Positions 1-9,600 of a stretch of 64,000 bases of DNA are shown here, piece by piece. Every line of letters begins with the position of its first letter. Position 1 is the first letter of the stretch. The position numbers were made by a program, and so were the translations under genes. The stretch spans positions 6,990,983 to 7,054,982 of the forward strand of contig NC_087077.1 in assembly GCF_026151205.1 (NCBI RefSeq), given 5' to 3'. The DNA comes from Bolinopsis microptera. Taxonomy: Eukaryota; Ctenophora; Tentaculata; Lobata; Bolinopsidae. The notes beneath the pieces are model-generated. The model was not told the DNA's origin, made no database searches, and worked only from the letters and a program-made list of their open reading frames with translations.

Positions 1-676
1 CATAAAAATAAACTTGCTCGGATTTTAAAAATTTTTGTACCATTGTTTTCTAGAGACTGTGAGAATTTTCACAATACCAAATTTGTCATACCTTTTTGAA
101 AAGATCAGTGAGTTTCGCCTAGGTGCCATATTTGATGGTGCGCGGCTTTTGGAGCAAAATTTGCTGTAAAAGTCGCGTAATTTGACCAAATTTGACCAAA
201 TTCGTTGATTTTTGTCGTATTATTTGGATATATCTTCAGTTCCTTGAATGAGATCATTCTGAAAATTTGCGACGACCTTCCAATAGGGCTTTCACAACTG
301 TCCGAAAAATTTGGTGGATATCGGAGTTGATATAGTGATCAAAATGGGGCAAAATACGCTGCTTTTAGCTGTAACATAATGTCTGATGGTTGGATATGCT
401 TTAAACTTTTCGGACACTTTCCTTGTAAGTCTATGAGTAAGCTTACCAATTTTTGTTGCAATCAGAGGTCGGGAAGGATACTTAATATCTATTTGTTTGA
501 AGAAAATTGTGCTGGCCGAAATTAGCGCTAAAAAACCATCCTACAGTCGGCACGCGCGGCTCACTGTCGATGGCGCACTACCTACATATACACAGCCTTC
601 CGAATGTAGGTACGGATTTCAGAAAACCGAAAATACATTTTCGGCTCTTAATGATCAAGTTAGCATGAAACATGAA
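1..676. repeat. Dispersed AT-rich repeat, right end shared with 9281-9357
   Basis: No gene is recognised in this AT-rich stretch. Its right end (605-676) reads GTAGGT, then GAAAACCGAAAA, then TTTTCGGCTC, TAATGATCA and GCATGAAACATGAA. The same ordered words recur at 9281-9357 with small differences, so both are copies of one dispersed element. The words flanking ATTTTCGG form an imperfect CCGAAAAT/ATTTTCGG hairpin. The left part (1-600) resembles non-coding transposon sequence, but no terminal repeat could be fixed. Confidence 0.55.
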
Positions 677-1434
677 CAATAGTGGTTTCCAGAAAAACTT
701 TAAACTTTGAAAATTTTTGAAAGGGAGGCTTCACATAGCCATGTGCCTACGCGTACTGCGTGACGCGCTTGTTTCACAAGTAGGATAGGCACATACAGAT
801 CAGCACACATAAGATGGTACGTGTGCGCGCGCGCAGTGCTGACAATTGCGTCGTACTTAACTCCGTGTGCACGTACATCGTGTGCGATTATTTATACTTA
901 TTGAAGGCTATAAATGCCTCTTGTTTATTTTAATTTGGTATTGTTCACTTTTAGACGATAAAATACAGGAATTGCGGTATAATAATACGAATAATTAAGA
1001 TTGTACGATCAAAATACATCACGAAACAGTATCAACTACCTCGCTACTTATCAACTTATACTATGTACTATGCGACAAAGATACACAAAGCAATATTTAT
1101 ATACTTATAGAATAAACGAAACACAGTATTCAGTATTTACTAGTACTACCCCGCTACTAGTAGTAGTACTACAACTTAATGCGACAAAGGTCAAAGATAT
1201 TGTATAAAATATAACTAAATAAACAATACGGTGCCCATGCCTGAGCTTTATAAAACTGGAAACACTTCTCAGATTAATTATTTTGCTTCTCAAAAACAAT
1301 TACAAACTAACAATTTTCGACGTTAAACAGCTACATTAAACATTAACATTACACTTCACAATCCGAAAGAAAGGGGCTCGTCGCTGCAGGCCTGACTTTG
1401 ACTTGATCCTGAAAAAGTACATGTCATTTAGGTA
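677..1434. other. No gene seen
   Basis: AT-rich sequence with a short alternating GTGTGCGCGCGCGC tract near 820-835 and ACTAGTACTAC / GTAGTAGTACTAC words near 1138-1171. Open frames here are short and lack any family motif. Confidence 0.5.
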
Positions 1435-2004
1435 CCGCGACAATTGTGAATTGACCCCTCGACAATTGACCCCCTATGTAATTACACTGGGGTCAATTGT
1501 CGCGAAATCTAGGGTTTAGTACGACAATTGGCCCCCCGAAAATTGACCCACCGACAATTGACCCCCTACCTATGTAATTAAACTAGGGTCAATTGTCGCG
1601 AAATCTAGGACTTAGTACGACAATTGACCCCCATGTAATTACACTGGGTCAATTAATCGGGTTAGGGTCATGGTCAGGGTCAGAGTCAGTGGTCAGGGTC
1701 AGGGTCAGGGTCAGGGTCAGGGTCAGGGTCAGGGTTAGGCCTAGGGTTAGGGTTAGGGTCCTGGGTCAGGGTCAGGGTCAGGGTCAGGGTCAGGGTCAGG
1801 GTCAGGGTCAGGGTCAGGGTCAGGGTCAGGGTCAAGGTCAGGGTCCTGGATCAGGGTCAGGGTCAGGGTCAGGGTCAGGGTCAGGGTCAGGGTCAGGGTC
1901 AGGGTCAGGGTCAGGGTCAGGGTCAGGGTCAGGGTCAGGGTCAGGGTTAATTGTATCAAATTATATTGTCGGGGGGTTAATTGTCGGGGGGTAAATTGTC
2001 GCCC
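1435..2004. repeat. Foldback-like repeat with telomere-like hexamer core
   Basis: The left arm (1435-1660) consists of about 2.5 units, each roughly 90 bp, with CGACAATTGACCCCCTA facing GGGTCAATTGTCGCG, so every unit is internally palindromic. The core (1661-1947) is a near-continuous array of GGGTCA hexamers with GGGTTA variants clustered near 1733-1758 and occasional interruptions such as GGTCCTGG. The right arm (1948-2004) carries GGGGGGTTAATTGTC and AAATTGTCGCC, the inverted version of the left-arm motif. The TTAGGG-type variants suggest an origin from telomere-type repeats. Frames through the array are low-complexity artefacts. Confidence 0.85.
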
Positions 2005-2399
2005 ACCCGTCATTTAATGTAATTACATAATACAATATAATACATAATTTGGTTATGTAGACAGCATGAGAGTAGGCCTGGCCATCTCGAAGTGATAATA
2101 ATACATAATACAATGTAAATGTTGCTGTTACAAAATGTATAGCTAACATAAGCGAGCGTTCATGTATGACGTCAGCGACCGAGGGAAAAGGGTATTTGGA
2201 AATGCTGACGGTTGCTGACAGGAGGGGGAGGTATGAGCCTTGTTAACGTCAACAAAAATACGTGAATTCAAATCAATTTTATTAGCAATAAAACGTCACT
2301 AATTTCCTTAAAATTAGTACTCTAACTGAACTCTGGTGACCAACTGCTTAAATCAGTCACACACTAATTTTCCCTGCCTCATGCCTACTACTGGAAACT
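2005..2399. other. No gene seen
   Basis: AT-rich spacer between the hexamer repeat and the Penelope-like remnant, with several TACATAATAC-type words (2026-2115). Nothing else is recognisable. Confidence 0.4.
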
Positions 2400-3622
2400 G
2401 TATCTCCAGACAAGTGTCAGACGTTACTATGCATTGGTTGCTCTTCAAAAAGGTTAGCAAAAAGATAAAGAGTGCGACCCTGATAAACTTTTGGGAGAGA
2501 TTCATCGACGACATATTTGGAGTGTGGATGGGGACAGCGGGACAATTTACAATGTTTGTCGAATTGTTGAACAAACTGGCTAAATCAAACTGGCAGAACC
2601 ATATAGAATCAAGGTTATCTTTTTAGACCTTACCTTGAGCTTGGACTCAGAAAATCAGATCTGGTACAAGCTATTTAGAAAGGAAACAGATGCTAGGAAC
2701 TACTTGAGATCAGATACATATGTAGTTTCCAACCCCACCATGTGTAGAGGACCTGGGCGAACTAAAGGAGGATCTTGCCAGATGCGGACACAACAACAAC
2801 GGTGACAAACTAGAAGAAATCGAGCCGAAAGCAATACAGAGGTCTATTGAGAACCCAGGAAATCCAACCAGAGACACTGAGGATAAGACACAACAGAGCC
2901 TCGTATTTTCCGTACAACACTCTTGATAACATTAGTCTTACAAAGTTGGTTAAGAACTTAATCTGGTCATTAAGCTACTAGGTTAATGTTATGTGGGGAT
3001 GTACGGATAGTATTTGCCACTAGGAAACACCCTTCAATCGGTAATACACTAGAAAAGAATCGACAACTGGGACAACTGGAAACCCTTGATGTAGGACAAT
3101 TACAGAGGTGTAATGGACCTAGCTGCAAAATTTGCCCCGTCCTCTTTGACAAGGACTCAAAAGATCATGGGGGGGGGGGGGGGGGGGCCAATGACTACCA
3201 ATAGAGACTTTTGGGGACTAATGGGGACTAAAAATCATGGGGACTAGAGGTCAACTCGTTGACGTAATTCACCATTTGTCCCCATAAGTCCCCAGAATTT
3301 TTGACAGTTATTTATGGTTTTCAAGTTAGTTTAATAACGATACGATCGAGATGTTTTGTCCAAGATAAGAGTAGGATAAATCTAAATGGGGACTAATGGA
3401 GACTTTTGGGGACTAAAAATCATCTAAATGGGGACTAATGGAGACTTTTGGGGACTAAAAATCATGGGGACTCTGGGTAAAATCGTTGACGTAATTCCCC
3501 AAGTCCCCAAAAGTAGTCATTGGCCCCCCCCCCCCCCCCCGATCATGGTCAACAACATAGAACTGGTGCTAGACGGAACTCTAAAATGCAAGGACAAGCA
3601 TGTTATCTACCTTATTGGTCAT
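2400..3622 (+). pseudogene. Penelope-like retroelement remnant (RT and linker), frameshifted and interrupted
   Basis: Decayed Penelope-like element read in several + frames. At 2490-2620 the RT catalytic motif appears as FWERFIDDIFGVW followed by a helix-like stretch. After a one-base shift near 2620 the frame continues as IFLDLTLSLDSE and YKLFRKETDARNYL, the usual PLE block after the YxDD motif. Several stops follow. A third block at 2980-3165 has VFATRKHPS and CNGPSCKICPV, the cysteine-rich linker before the GIY-YIG endonuclease. Beyond an inserted MITE the frame resumes at 3545 with LKCKDKHVIYLIG, the start of GIY-YIG, and is then cut by a second small insertion at 3621. The upstream RT and the endonuclease body are missing. 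Clearly non-functional. Confidence 0.82.
3171..3540. mobile_element. 370-bp MITE with G17/C17 caps and 8-bp target duplication
   Basis: Inserted in the Penelope-like remnant. The 8-bp direct repeat GATCATGG flanks it (3163-3170 and 3541-3548). The left end is a run of 17 G followed by CCAATGACTAC; the right end is GTAGTCATTGG followed by 17 C. This gives perfect 28-bp terminal inverted repeats. Inside are repeated blocks of GACTTTTGGGGACTAA, including a 42-bp direct duplication (3380-3421 and 3422-3463), and two copies of TCGTTGACGTAATTC. It has no coding capacity. The 8-bp duplication would suit a hAT-like enzyme, but the ends lack the usual CAG-type hAT terminus. Confidence 0.88.
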
Positions 3623-3732
3623 AATTATCACGGACATTACTTTCACACTGAAGACCTCAGCGTGAATTATTATGTCCGTGAAAATAATGTCTGTGGTATT
3701 AAGGTCCGTGAATAATAAAGTCCGATAATTAT
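3621..3732. mobile_element. Small (112-bp) inverted-repeat insertion
   Basis: The Penelope-like reading frame stops matching at the word ATAATTATCACGGAC (3621-3635). The segment closes with GTCCGATAATTAT (3720-3732), an imperfect inverted copy with a two-base indel. Inside, GTCCGTGAA recurs at about 3674 and 3704. No clear target duplication is visible, so the boundaries are approximate. Confidence 0.5.
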
Positions 3733-4261
3733 TTCCATTAATTTTAGTGTGCGTCCCACATAGGCGTAGATATGTCTGTAGCCGATTACTATATTAGCTA
3801 ATTAGTATACTAGGACAAATATAATCACTCCTCAGTCACATTCTAGAGTTCAGAAAAAGAGTAAAAAACTGAATATTATAAACTGGAGTTATTTCAATTT
3901 TAAAGAAGACATTTTGGCTAGTATCCCGAACCGAGATATTATATGTGCAATTTTTTTCATGGAAGCCTTTTTACTTAGTATCCACTACAGGCACGTAGCC
4001 AGGATTTTTCTTTGGGGGGCCCTTTGCGAGCGGAGCGAGCCGACCCGTTCAATCCAGCTGCACAACAAAATTTGTTGTTTTCTTGATTTTTTATGTATGG
4101 TGTAAAACAGTGTAGAGAAGTGTACGATCGAAGAATATTTCCAGATTTAAACATGTAACAATTGTTGTTTAAATGCTACCTGAAGCTGTTCAAATGAAAT
4201 TGAACTGGGAGAATCGAGAAGATTACAAGTCACAGCTACGTACAACAATCAGGGTCAGGAA
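3733..4261. repeat. Non-coding stretch with a dispersed repeat fragment (about 3988-4060)
   Basis: AT-rich sequence without a gene. At 3988-4060 it contains GGCACGTAGCCAGGATTTTT, a G-run and the palindromic GCGAGCGGAGCGAGC. Words of this kind are common in dispersed repeats of marine invertebrate genomes (from memory, not searched). Element ends could not be fixed. Confidence 0.45.
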
Positions 4262-5355
4262 TGAAAAGGGATACGTAGATAGAGTTCCTTATAATCCCTG
4301 ACTACGACAGGGAGCTGAAGGCAGATCTGGGAGGGTCTGGGCACAATATTATATTGCTATTATATTATCATCTGCACACTTATACTTTAACTTAGCTTAA
4401 ACTAATTACAACACTACAAATCCATTACATTTATTGAGGATATGAGTATGACGTAGTTATGTCGATACGTTATTCAACTATTTATTTCTATTAGAATCTG
4501 TCTTCACTAAGTCTATTTAGAGACAATCAGAAATTTGAATCATTTATCAAGACATTATACTTATACATCACAAAACCTCCGACTTGATTTACAACTTAAC
4601 TTCACAAACACTAATCATATAATACAAACTTACTCTGTCGGTTATCATACTATAATTCAAGGCAACATTAGCGTCCGTGAATTGATCTCTGCAGGAGCCC
4701 TCCCTTACTAAAACTTGTGTCTTCATCTGCCGTATTACTTGGGAATATCGCCGGTCTCAGCTTCAAACATAAAGGTATGATATTCAATAGATGCCGCTCT
4801 GCAAACTTCACCTGAAAAGGGATAAGTAGATAGAGCTCCTTATAATCCCTGACTACGACAGGGAGCTGAAGGCAGATCTGGGAGGGTCTGGGCACAATAT
4901 TATATTGCTATATTATCATCTGCACACTTATTCTTAGTTTTAAACTAATTACAACACTACAAATCCATTACATTTATTGAGGATATGAGTATGACGTAGT
5001 TATGTCGATACGTTATTCAACTATTTATTTCTATTAGAATCTGTCTTCACTAAGTCTATTTAGAGACAATCAGAAATTTGAATCATTTATCAAGACATTA
5101 TACTTATACATCACAAAACCTCCGACTTGATTTACAACTTAACTTCACAAACACTAATCATATAATACAAACTTACTCTGTCGGTTATCATACTATAATT
5201 TAAGGCAACATTAGCGTCCGTGAATTGATCTCTGCAGGAGCCCTCCCTTACTAAAACTTGTGTCTTCATCTGCCGTATTACTTGGGAATATCGCCGGTCT
5301 CAGCTTCAAACATAAAGGTATGATATTTAATAGACGCCGCTCTGCAAACGTCACC
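4262..5355. repeat. Tandem segmental duplication, two copies of about 0.55 kb
   Basis: Copy 1 (4262-4812) and copy 2 (4813-5355) align over their full length with few substitutions and two small length differences, near 4363-4395 and 4912-4935. Both start TGAAAAGGGATA and end CTCTGCAAAC-TCACC. High similarity implies a recent unequal exchange or replication-slippage event. Each copy contains the coding-like minus-strand block described at 5211-5366, so an exon may have been duplicated. Confidence 0.93.
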
Positions 5356-5366
5356 TTATCACCTAC
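5211..5366 (-). CDS. Candidate exon of an unrecognised minus-strand gene (second copy at about 4660-4813)
   Basis: On the minus strand a 3' splice-like ATCTGTTTCAG ends at 5367. The frame then reads VGDKVTFAERRLLNII, then LRPAIFPSNTADED, to a stop at 5211. A possible donor, TTTTA/GTAAGG, lies before that stop. In the upstream copy of the tandem duplication the same peptide follows TTATCCCTTTTCAG at the duplication junction, with VKFAERHLLNII in place of the first residues. A candidate donor (CACCAG/GTACTC at 6018/6017) upstream would join in phase 0 to this exon. I do not recognise the family. It may be a real multi-exon gene, a decayed one, or chance. Confidence 0.25.
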   Translation of the reverse strand, partial: VGDKVTFAERRLLNIIPLCLKLRPAIFPSNTADEDTSFSKGGLLQRSIHGR

Positions 5367-6017
5367 CTGAAACAGATTTTAAGATAAGCAACTAAATAAA
5401 GATTCGTTGAGATTCTGAGTTTCTGCCCTGACGGCTAACCAAATAAAATTTGGTTTAAGATATTTACCTTCTTTCAGATTTCTTTTTTAGACTGAACTAA
5501 ACTTTAAACGATAACCTCTGAATGATCTGAACAACTAACTTTAAGGACATCGATCCTAAGAAATGGCCGTTTTTAAAAGCATTAAAAAATTTCAAAGGGT
5601 CTACACAATGTCAATAACGCGCGGCCGGCTGGCGCTAGATATTGTAAAAGGCTTACGATTTTTTCCTTTATTCATCAGAAAGTCAATGTGGCAGACATAA
5701 AGAGCTAAAACTCTGTCAAAGCTTCTAGATCAATCTTTCGATACTGTTTAGGCGGGAACTACAGGAGGTGCTATTTTCAGGTCCGTCTAGATCTCTGATA
5801 GGAAAAGTTAGTGGATCACTGGATCCGTCCCTGAAGTGAAACAAATGTTACTATCTTGCAAATGTTAACCATTTTATTTCGATTAGAATCGAATTTAACA
5901 TACTTAAACTTGATATGATGTAATAATGAGGTACGTGTAAAAATCAAGGGTATCCCTCGAGCCAGTTCAGCTTGTGTAGTATAACAAAATAAATAGGGAA
6001 AAATAAGGGAGAGTACC
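5367..6017. other. No gene seen (possible intron)
   Basis: AT-rich sequence between the two candidate minus-strand exons, consistent with an intron if they belong to one gene. A GCGCGCGGCCGGCTGGCGC patch lies at about 5615-5635. No repeats were recognised. Confidence 0.3.
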
Positions 6018-6320
6018 TGGTGCCATGCTGTGTCAACAGAAGCGCTGAGGATAAATTCAGTGAGCATTAGTTGGAAAGGATTGTCATCAGTTACTGTGTG
6101 AGTTAGTGTTGTGGTGGACGAAAGGATAAGCCGCTGATCAGGGATATAGGCCCCTCCTCACGAACTCTCTGCTGTGTTGGCGCAACGAGTGAGACTTTGG
6201 GGTGGTCAAAAGATGTGATGGTCCCGTCAAGTCTTGGCGAAACTCAACATAGGTCAGATAGGTAGAAAACAATGCCATTGGAAAACTCTATCCAATGCAA
6301 TAGTCACATTATAGTCATTT
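6018..6320 (-). other. Candidate coding exon or gene relic, frame broken
   Basis: On the minus strand a strong acceptor-like GTTTTTTTCTTCTTCTAG ends at 6321 and a donor-like CAG/GTACTC lies at 6018/6017. Between them two overlapping open blocks look coding-like but lie in different frames: one has LDGTITSFDHPKVSLVAP, the other YIPDQRLILSSTTTLTHTV continuing to SVDTAWHQ at the donor. One base difference near 6160 would merge them, so this is either a frameshifted relic or an assembly error. An 84-codon open frame lies just upstream (6353-6607) with FSSDKARFAMIQRLF. No family is recognised. Confidence 0.22.
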
Positions 6321-6673
6321 CTAGAAGAAGAAAAAAACCTGGTTAATGTTGTTTAATGTGAGAGAATAAGATAAAAGAGTCGACCAATTTTTGTCAGTGT
6401 AAATATTGTCAAACAGCGGGCTCCAAAATCGTCTAGGGGGAAAGAGCCCTGAATATCAGCTATCTGCCTTAGTACCTTGGCTCTAAAGTCTAAATTATGC
6501 AGCGATGACGACATAAAAAGTCGCTGTATCATGGCAAATCTTGCTTTGTCAGAACTAAAAGAAGGTTTAGGAGCAAAGTAAATATCAGACTTAAGATATG
6601 AAAGCACAGAAAGACTGAGTCAAATGTACAATTGTAGCTGCTGTCAGCTATTCTGCATCAAATAAAATATTAA

Positions 6674-7224
6674 GGGGCCATCTACTTAGGACGTCCAGCA
6701 AAAAGGGAGGGGGAGGTGGTTTTGGAATTTCGGACAAATCCGGACAGTGATAGGGAGTGGTTTCTGAAAATCCGGACGTCCGGAAATTTTGGCAGAATTA
6801 ACGAAAAAGTCGCATTTATTTCAACTCTTTGACACTAATTACTCAGTAAGTTTAGATCCCTGTATTTTGAACGAGAAGTCGTTTCCCAGAGCAGCTCATG
6901 AGAGCTGAGACACAACTCGCATATTCTGCTACTGCCTTAAAACTTATTCCATTGGATGGCTACCTACTTAAGTACCTTAATGTAACTGTGCTAAACTTGT
7001 TCGACACTAAATGTATTATTGTCTATTCTAAGTGACTACACATTTTATTAACAATGAATTTGAGTTGTATTGGTTTTATTTGTACTCTTTAAAGTAGCTG
7101 GAAATCCGGACGTCCGGGGGAGGGGGTTTGAAAATTCGGACACACCCGGACAGGGGGAGGGGGTGCTCCCCGAGGGTGGTCTGAAAATCTGCAATTTTGA
7201 CGGACGTCCCAAGTAGATGGCCCC
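6674..7224. mobile_element. 551-bp PIF/Harbinger-like MITE
   Basis: Terminal inverted repeats of 23 bp: GGGGCCATCTACTTAGGACG at 6674 faces its near-perfect inverse ending in AAGTAGATGGCCCC at 7224 (one mismatch over 23). The element is flanked by TAA on both sides (6671-6673 and 7225-7227), a 3-bp target duplication of the type favoured by PIF/Harbinger transposases. Subterminal palindromes CCGGACGTCCGG occur near both ends (6772-6783, 7108-7119), together with CGGACA words in direct and inverted form. No transposase is coded, so it is non-autonomous. Confidence 0.87.
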
Positions 7225-7227
7225 TAA

Positions 7228-7560
7228 AGTCTAAACAAAAGTTCTCAAAACGTACACAACGAGAGAGTGTCGACCTACATGTCAATGAAACAGACTGTTT
7301 CACTGTTTGAGACAACACGTGTGTTTGCGCGCAATTCTGGAATAATCCGAGAGATGAACTGTAGCGAGTGTAACTTTAGTGTGCAGATGAGTGTGTACTT
7401 CGATGTATACTATTTCTGCACGTACAGGATCCTTTGTAAGGGGTCATTCACATATTTAGTTATCACTCACTTTGCTAACCAATACAGCAATACTGGGGTA
7501 GGTTCACTGATAGTGTTTCTCAGAGATATAGATGGCTGTAAATTATGCTAATAAATATAT
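7228..7560. other. No gene seen
   Basis: A 94-codon open frame (7267-7551, +) is present but shows no family motif and no neighbouring splice signal worth trusting. No repeats were recognised. Confidence 0.35.
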
Positions 7561-7567
7561 AAAAATA

Positions 7568-7845
7568 AATATGGTCAAATGTGAAATGTTAAACAATGAG
7601 ATGATTTAAGAGAAGCAAATATTAGTGGACTGAAATTATAATCTGATAAAGTGCAGCTGTGAACTCAAATGTATAAAACAAACTCACAATTCGGATCGAA
7701 CAGTTTAAAATGAAACACAATAAGACAGAGTAATTGGTAAAATGTTAAACAATAAGCTGTTTTAAGACAAGAAAATATTAGTCGACTGAAATTATGATCT
7801 GATAAAGTGCAATGTGAACTCAAATGTATAAAACAACAGATCGAA
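7568..7845. repeat. Two-copy tandem repeat of about 165 bp
   Basis: The block at about 7575-7700 (TGTTAAACAAT, TGATTTAAGAGAAG, ATATTAGTGGACTGAAATTA, TGATAAAGTGCA, GTGAACTCAAATGTATAAAA, GATCGAACAG) is repeated in the same order at about 7740-7845 with substitutions and a shorter right part. It directly precedes the 230-bp satellite. Confidence 0.75.
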
Positions 7846-7877
7846 CAGTATACAATAGTACATTTAACAAATGTACT

Positions 7878-9020
7878 ATTGCAAATGACAAAAGTGTAAT
7901 AAGGTAACTGGTAACAAGTCTGCTGGTTATTCAAAATTTAACATTAAAATATGTCCCGGCCCTTTGAATCATCCACCGAATGATCAACTGAATGATTGCA
8001 ACAGACAAAGAAACAAGCAAAATTTGTTAAATGGAGTGCATGATCAAAGAAGGTATATTAGCTCCCTACAAAAATCTAATCCAATGAGAAAATAAATCTA
8101 AAGTCCAATTGCAAATGACAAAAGTGTGGTAAGGTAACTGCAGGTAACAAGTCTGCTGGTTATTGAGAATTTAACATTAAAATATGTCCCGGCCCTTTGA
8201 ATCATCCGCCGAATGATCAACTGAATGATTGAAACAAACAAAGGAACAAGCAAAATTTGTTAAATGGAGTGCATGATCAAAGAAGGTATATTAGCTCCCT
8301 ACAAAAATCTAATCCAATGAAAAAATAAATCCAAAGTCCAATTGCAAATGACAAAAGTGTAGCAAGGTAACTGCAGGTAACAAGTCTGCTGGTTATTGAG
8401 AATTTAACATTAAAATATGTCCCGGCCCTTTGAATCATCCGCCGAATGATCAACCGAATGATTGCAACAGACAAAGAAACAAGCAAAATTTGTTAAATGG
8501 AGTGCATGATCAAAGAAGGTATATTAGCTCCCTACAAAAATCTAATCCAATGAGAAAATAAATCTAAAGTCCAATTGCAAATGACAAAAGTGTAGCAAGG
8601 TAACTGGTAACAAGTCTGCTGGTTATTCAAAATTTAACATTAAAATATGTCCCGGCCCTTTGAATCATCCGCCGAATGATCAACTGAATGATTGCAACAA
8701 ACAAAGGAACAAGCAAAATTTGTTAAATGGAGTGCATGATCAAAGAAGGTATATTAGCTCCCTACAAAAATCTAATCCAATGAGAAAATAAATCTAAAGT
8801 CCAATTGCAAATGACAAAAGTGTAGCAAGGTAACTGGTAACAAGTCTGCTGGTTATTGAGAATTTAACATTAAAATATGTCCCGGCCCTTTGAATCATCC
8901 GCCGAATGATCAACTGAATGATTGCAACAAACAAAGGAACAAGCAAAATTTGTTAAATGGAGTGCATGATCAAAGAAGGTATATTAGCTCTCTACAAAAA
9001 TCAAATCCAATGAGAAAATA
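7878..9020. repeat. Satellite-like array, 230-233 bp units, about five copies
   Basis: The word ATGTCCCGGCCCTTTGAATC recurs at 7951, 8184, 8417, 8647 and 8877, giving unit lengths of 233, 233, 230 and 230 bp. The array begins near 7878 (TTGCAAATGACAAAAGTGT) and ends near 9020 (TCCAATGAGAAAATA). Units differ by few substitutions. The 3-bp difference is CTGCAGGTAACAAG against CTGGTAACAAG. The conserved words GAATGATCAACTGAATGATT and GTGCATGATCAAAGAAGG make it easy to recognise elsewhere. Confidence 0.95.
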
Positions 9021-9060
9021 TTGTTTTCCGATATTACAATCACAATCCACGGACATGACT

Positions 9061-9357
9061 AAAAATGACTGACACGTCCCGCGCGGCATCAGAAATATGG
9101 GAGGAAATCTGGCACCACGATTTGTGGTGCCAGTTTGTGGCCATGGATAGAGCCCTCTTTGCCGCCTCCGGCGGTCGCGCGCTACTGCAAGCGAGAGGGC
9201 TCTGGTTAGAGCAAAAGGGAGGCCTAGGCTTTCAGAAATTGCACTACAAAGGGGAACCCTCGAGTCCAAAATCGTATAGGGGTAGGTGCAGACTTCGAAA
9301 ACCGAAAAAATATTTTCGGCTCATAATGATCAGGGTTGCATGAGCATGAAACATGAA
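9061..9357. repeat. Hairpin-rich dispersed repeat
   Basis: GC-richer than its surroundings. It has a perfect 10-bp stem CTGGCACCAC/GTGGTGCCAG with a 5-nt loop (9109-9133) and a second perfect 10-bp stem AGAGCCCTCT/AGAGGGCTCT (9149-9158 with 9194-9203) enclosing GCCGCCTCCGGCGG. The right end (9281-9357) is shared with 605-676. It abuts the end of the 230-bp satellite. Could be a foldback element or a copy of a structured RNA. No coding motif. Confidence 0.6.
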
Positions 9358-9439
9358 TTGACCAGTGATTAGTTGCTGATGTGATTCATAGATTGATACA
9401 TTTCACATGAAAACTGTGTACATCTTAACTCTAAATTTT

Positions 9440-9565
9440 GAACATGATCTTTAAAATTCTCCGTTCGATTCGTGGATCACATTAGGGACGAGAACTTTTG
9501 CTAATCGGGATGGATCTCGTATCAAGGGACGTGAGACTTGCGTGTCGGAGGCATTGAGGACATTA
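9440..9565 (-). repeat. LINE 3'-tail module shared with 36490-36607
   Basis: Downstream of the LINE stop codon. On the minus strand it reads TCTCACGTCCCTTGATACGA, TTAGCAAAAGTTCTCGTCCC and ATGTGATCCACGAATCGA, ending in GATCATGTTC. The + strand at 36490-36607 carries the same words in the same order with scattered substitutions. So this is a 3' untranslated tail used by more than one element. Confidence 0.7.
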
Positions 9566-9600
9566 GTATCTCATTATATCAACATGCCTGCCTATCCTGC

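Noticed and set aside
1593-2013. Open frames of 133 and 86 codons
   Set aside because: Low-complexity reading of the GGGTCA array on both strands.
9455-9480. GTTCGATTC resembling a tRNA-type B box (SINE head)
   Set aside because: No A box at the right distance, and the site lies within the LINE 3' tail; the second copy at 36.6 kb does not keep the motif.
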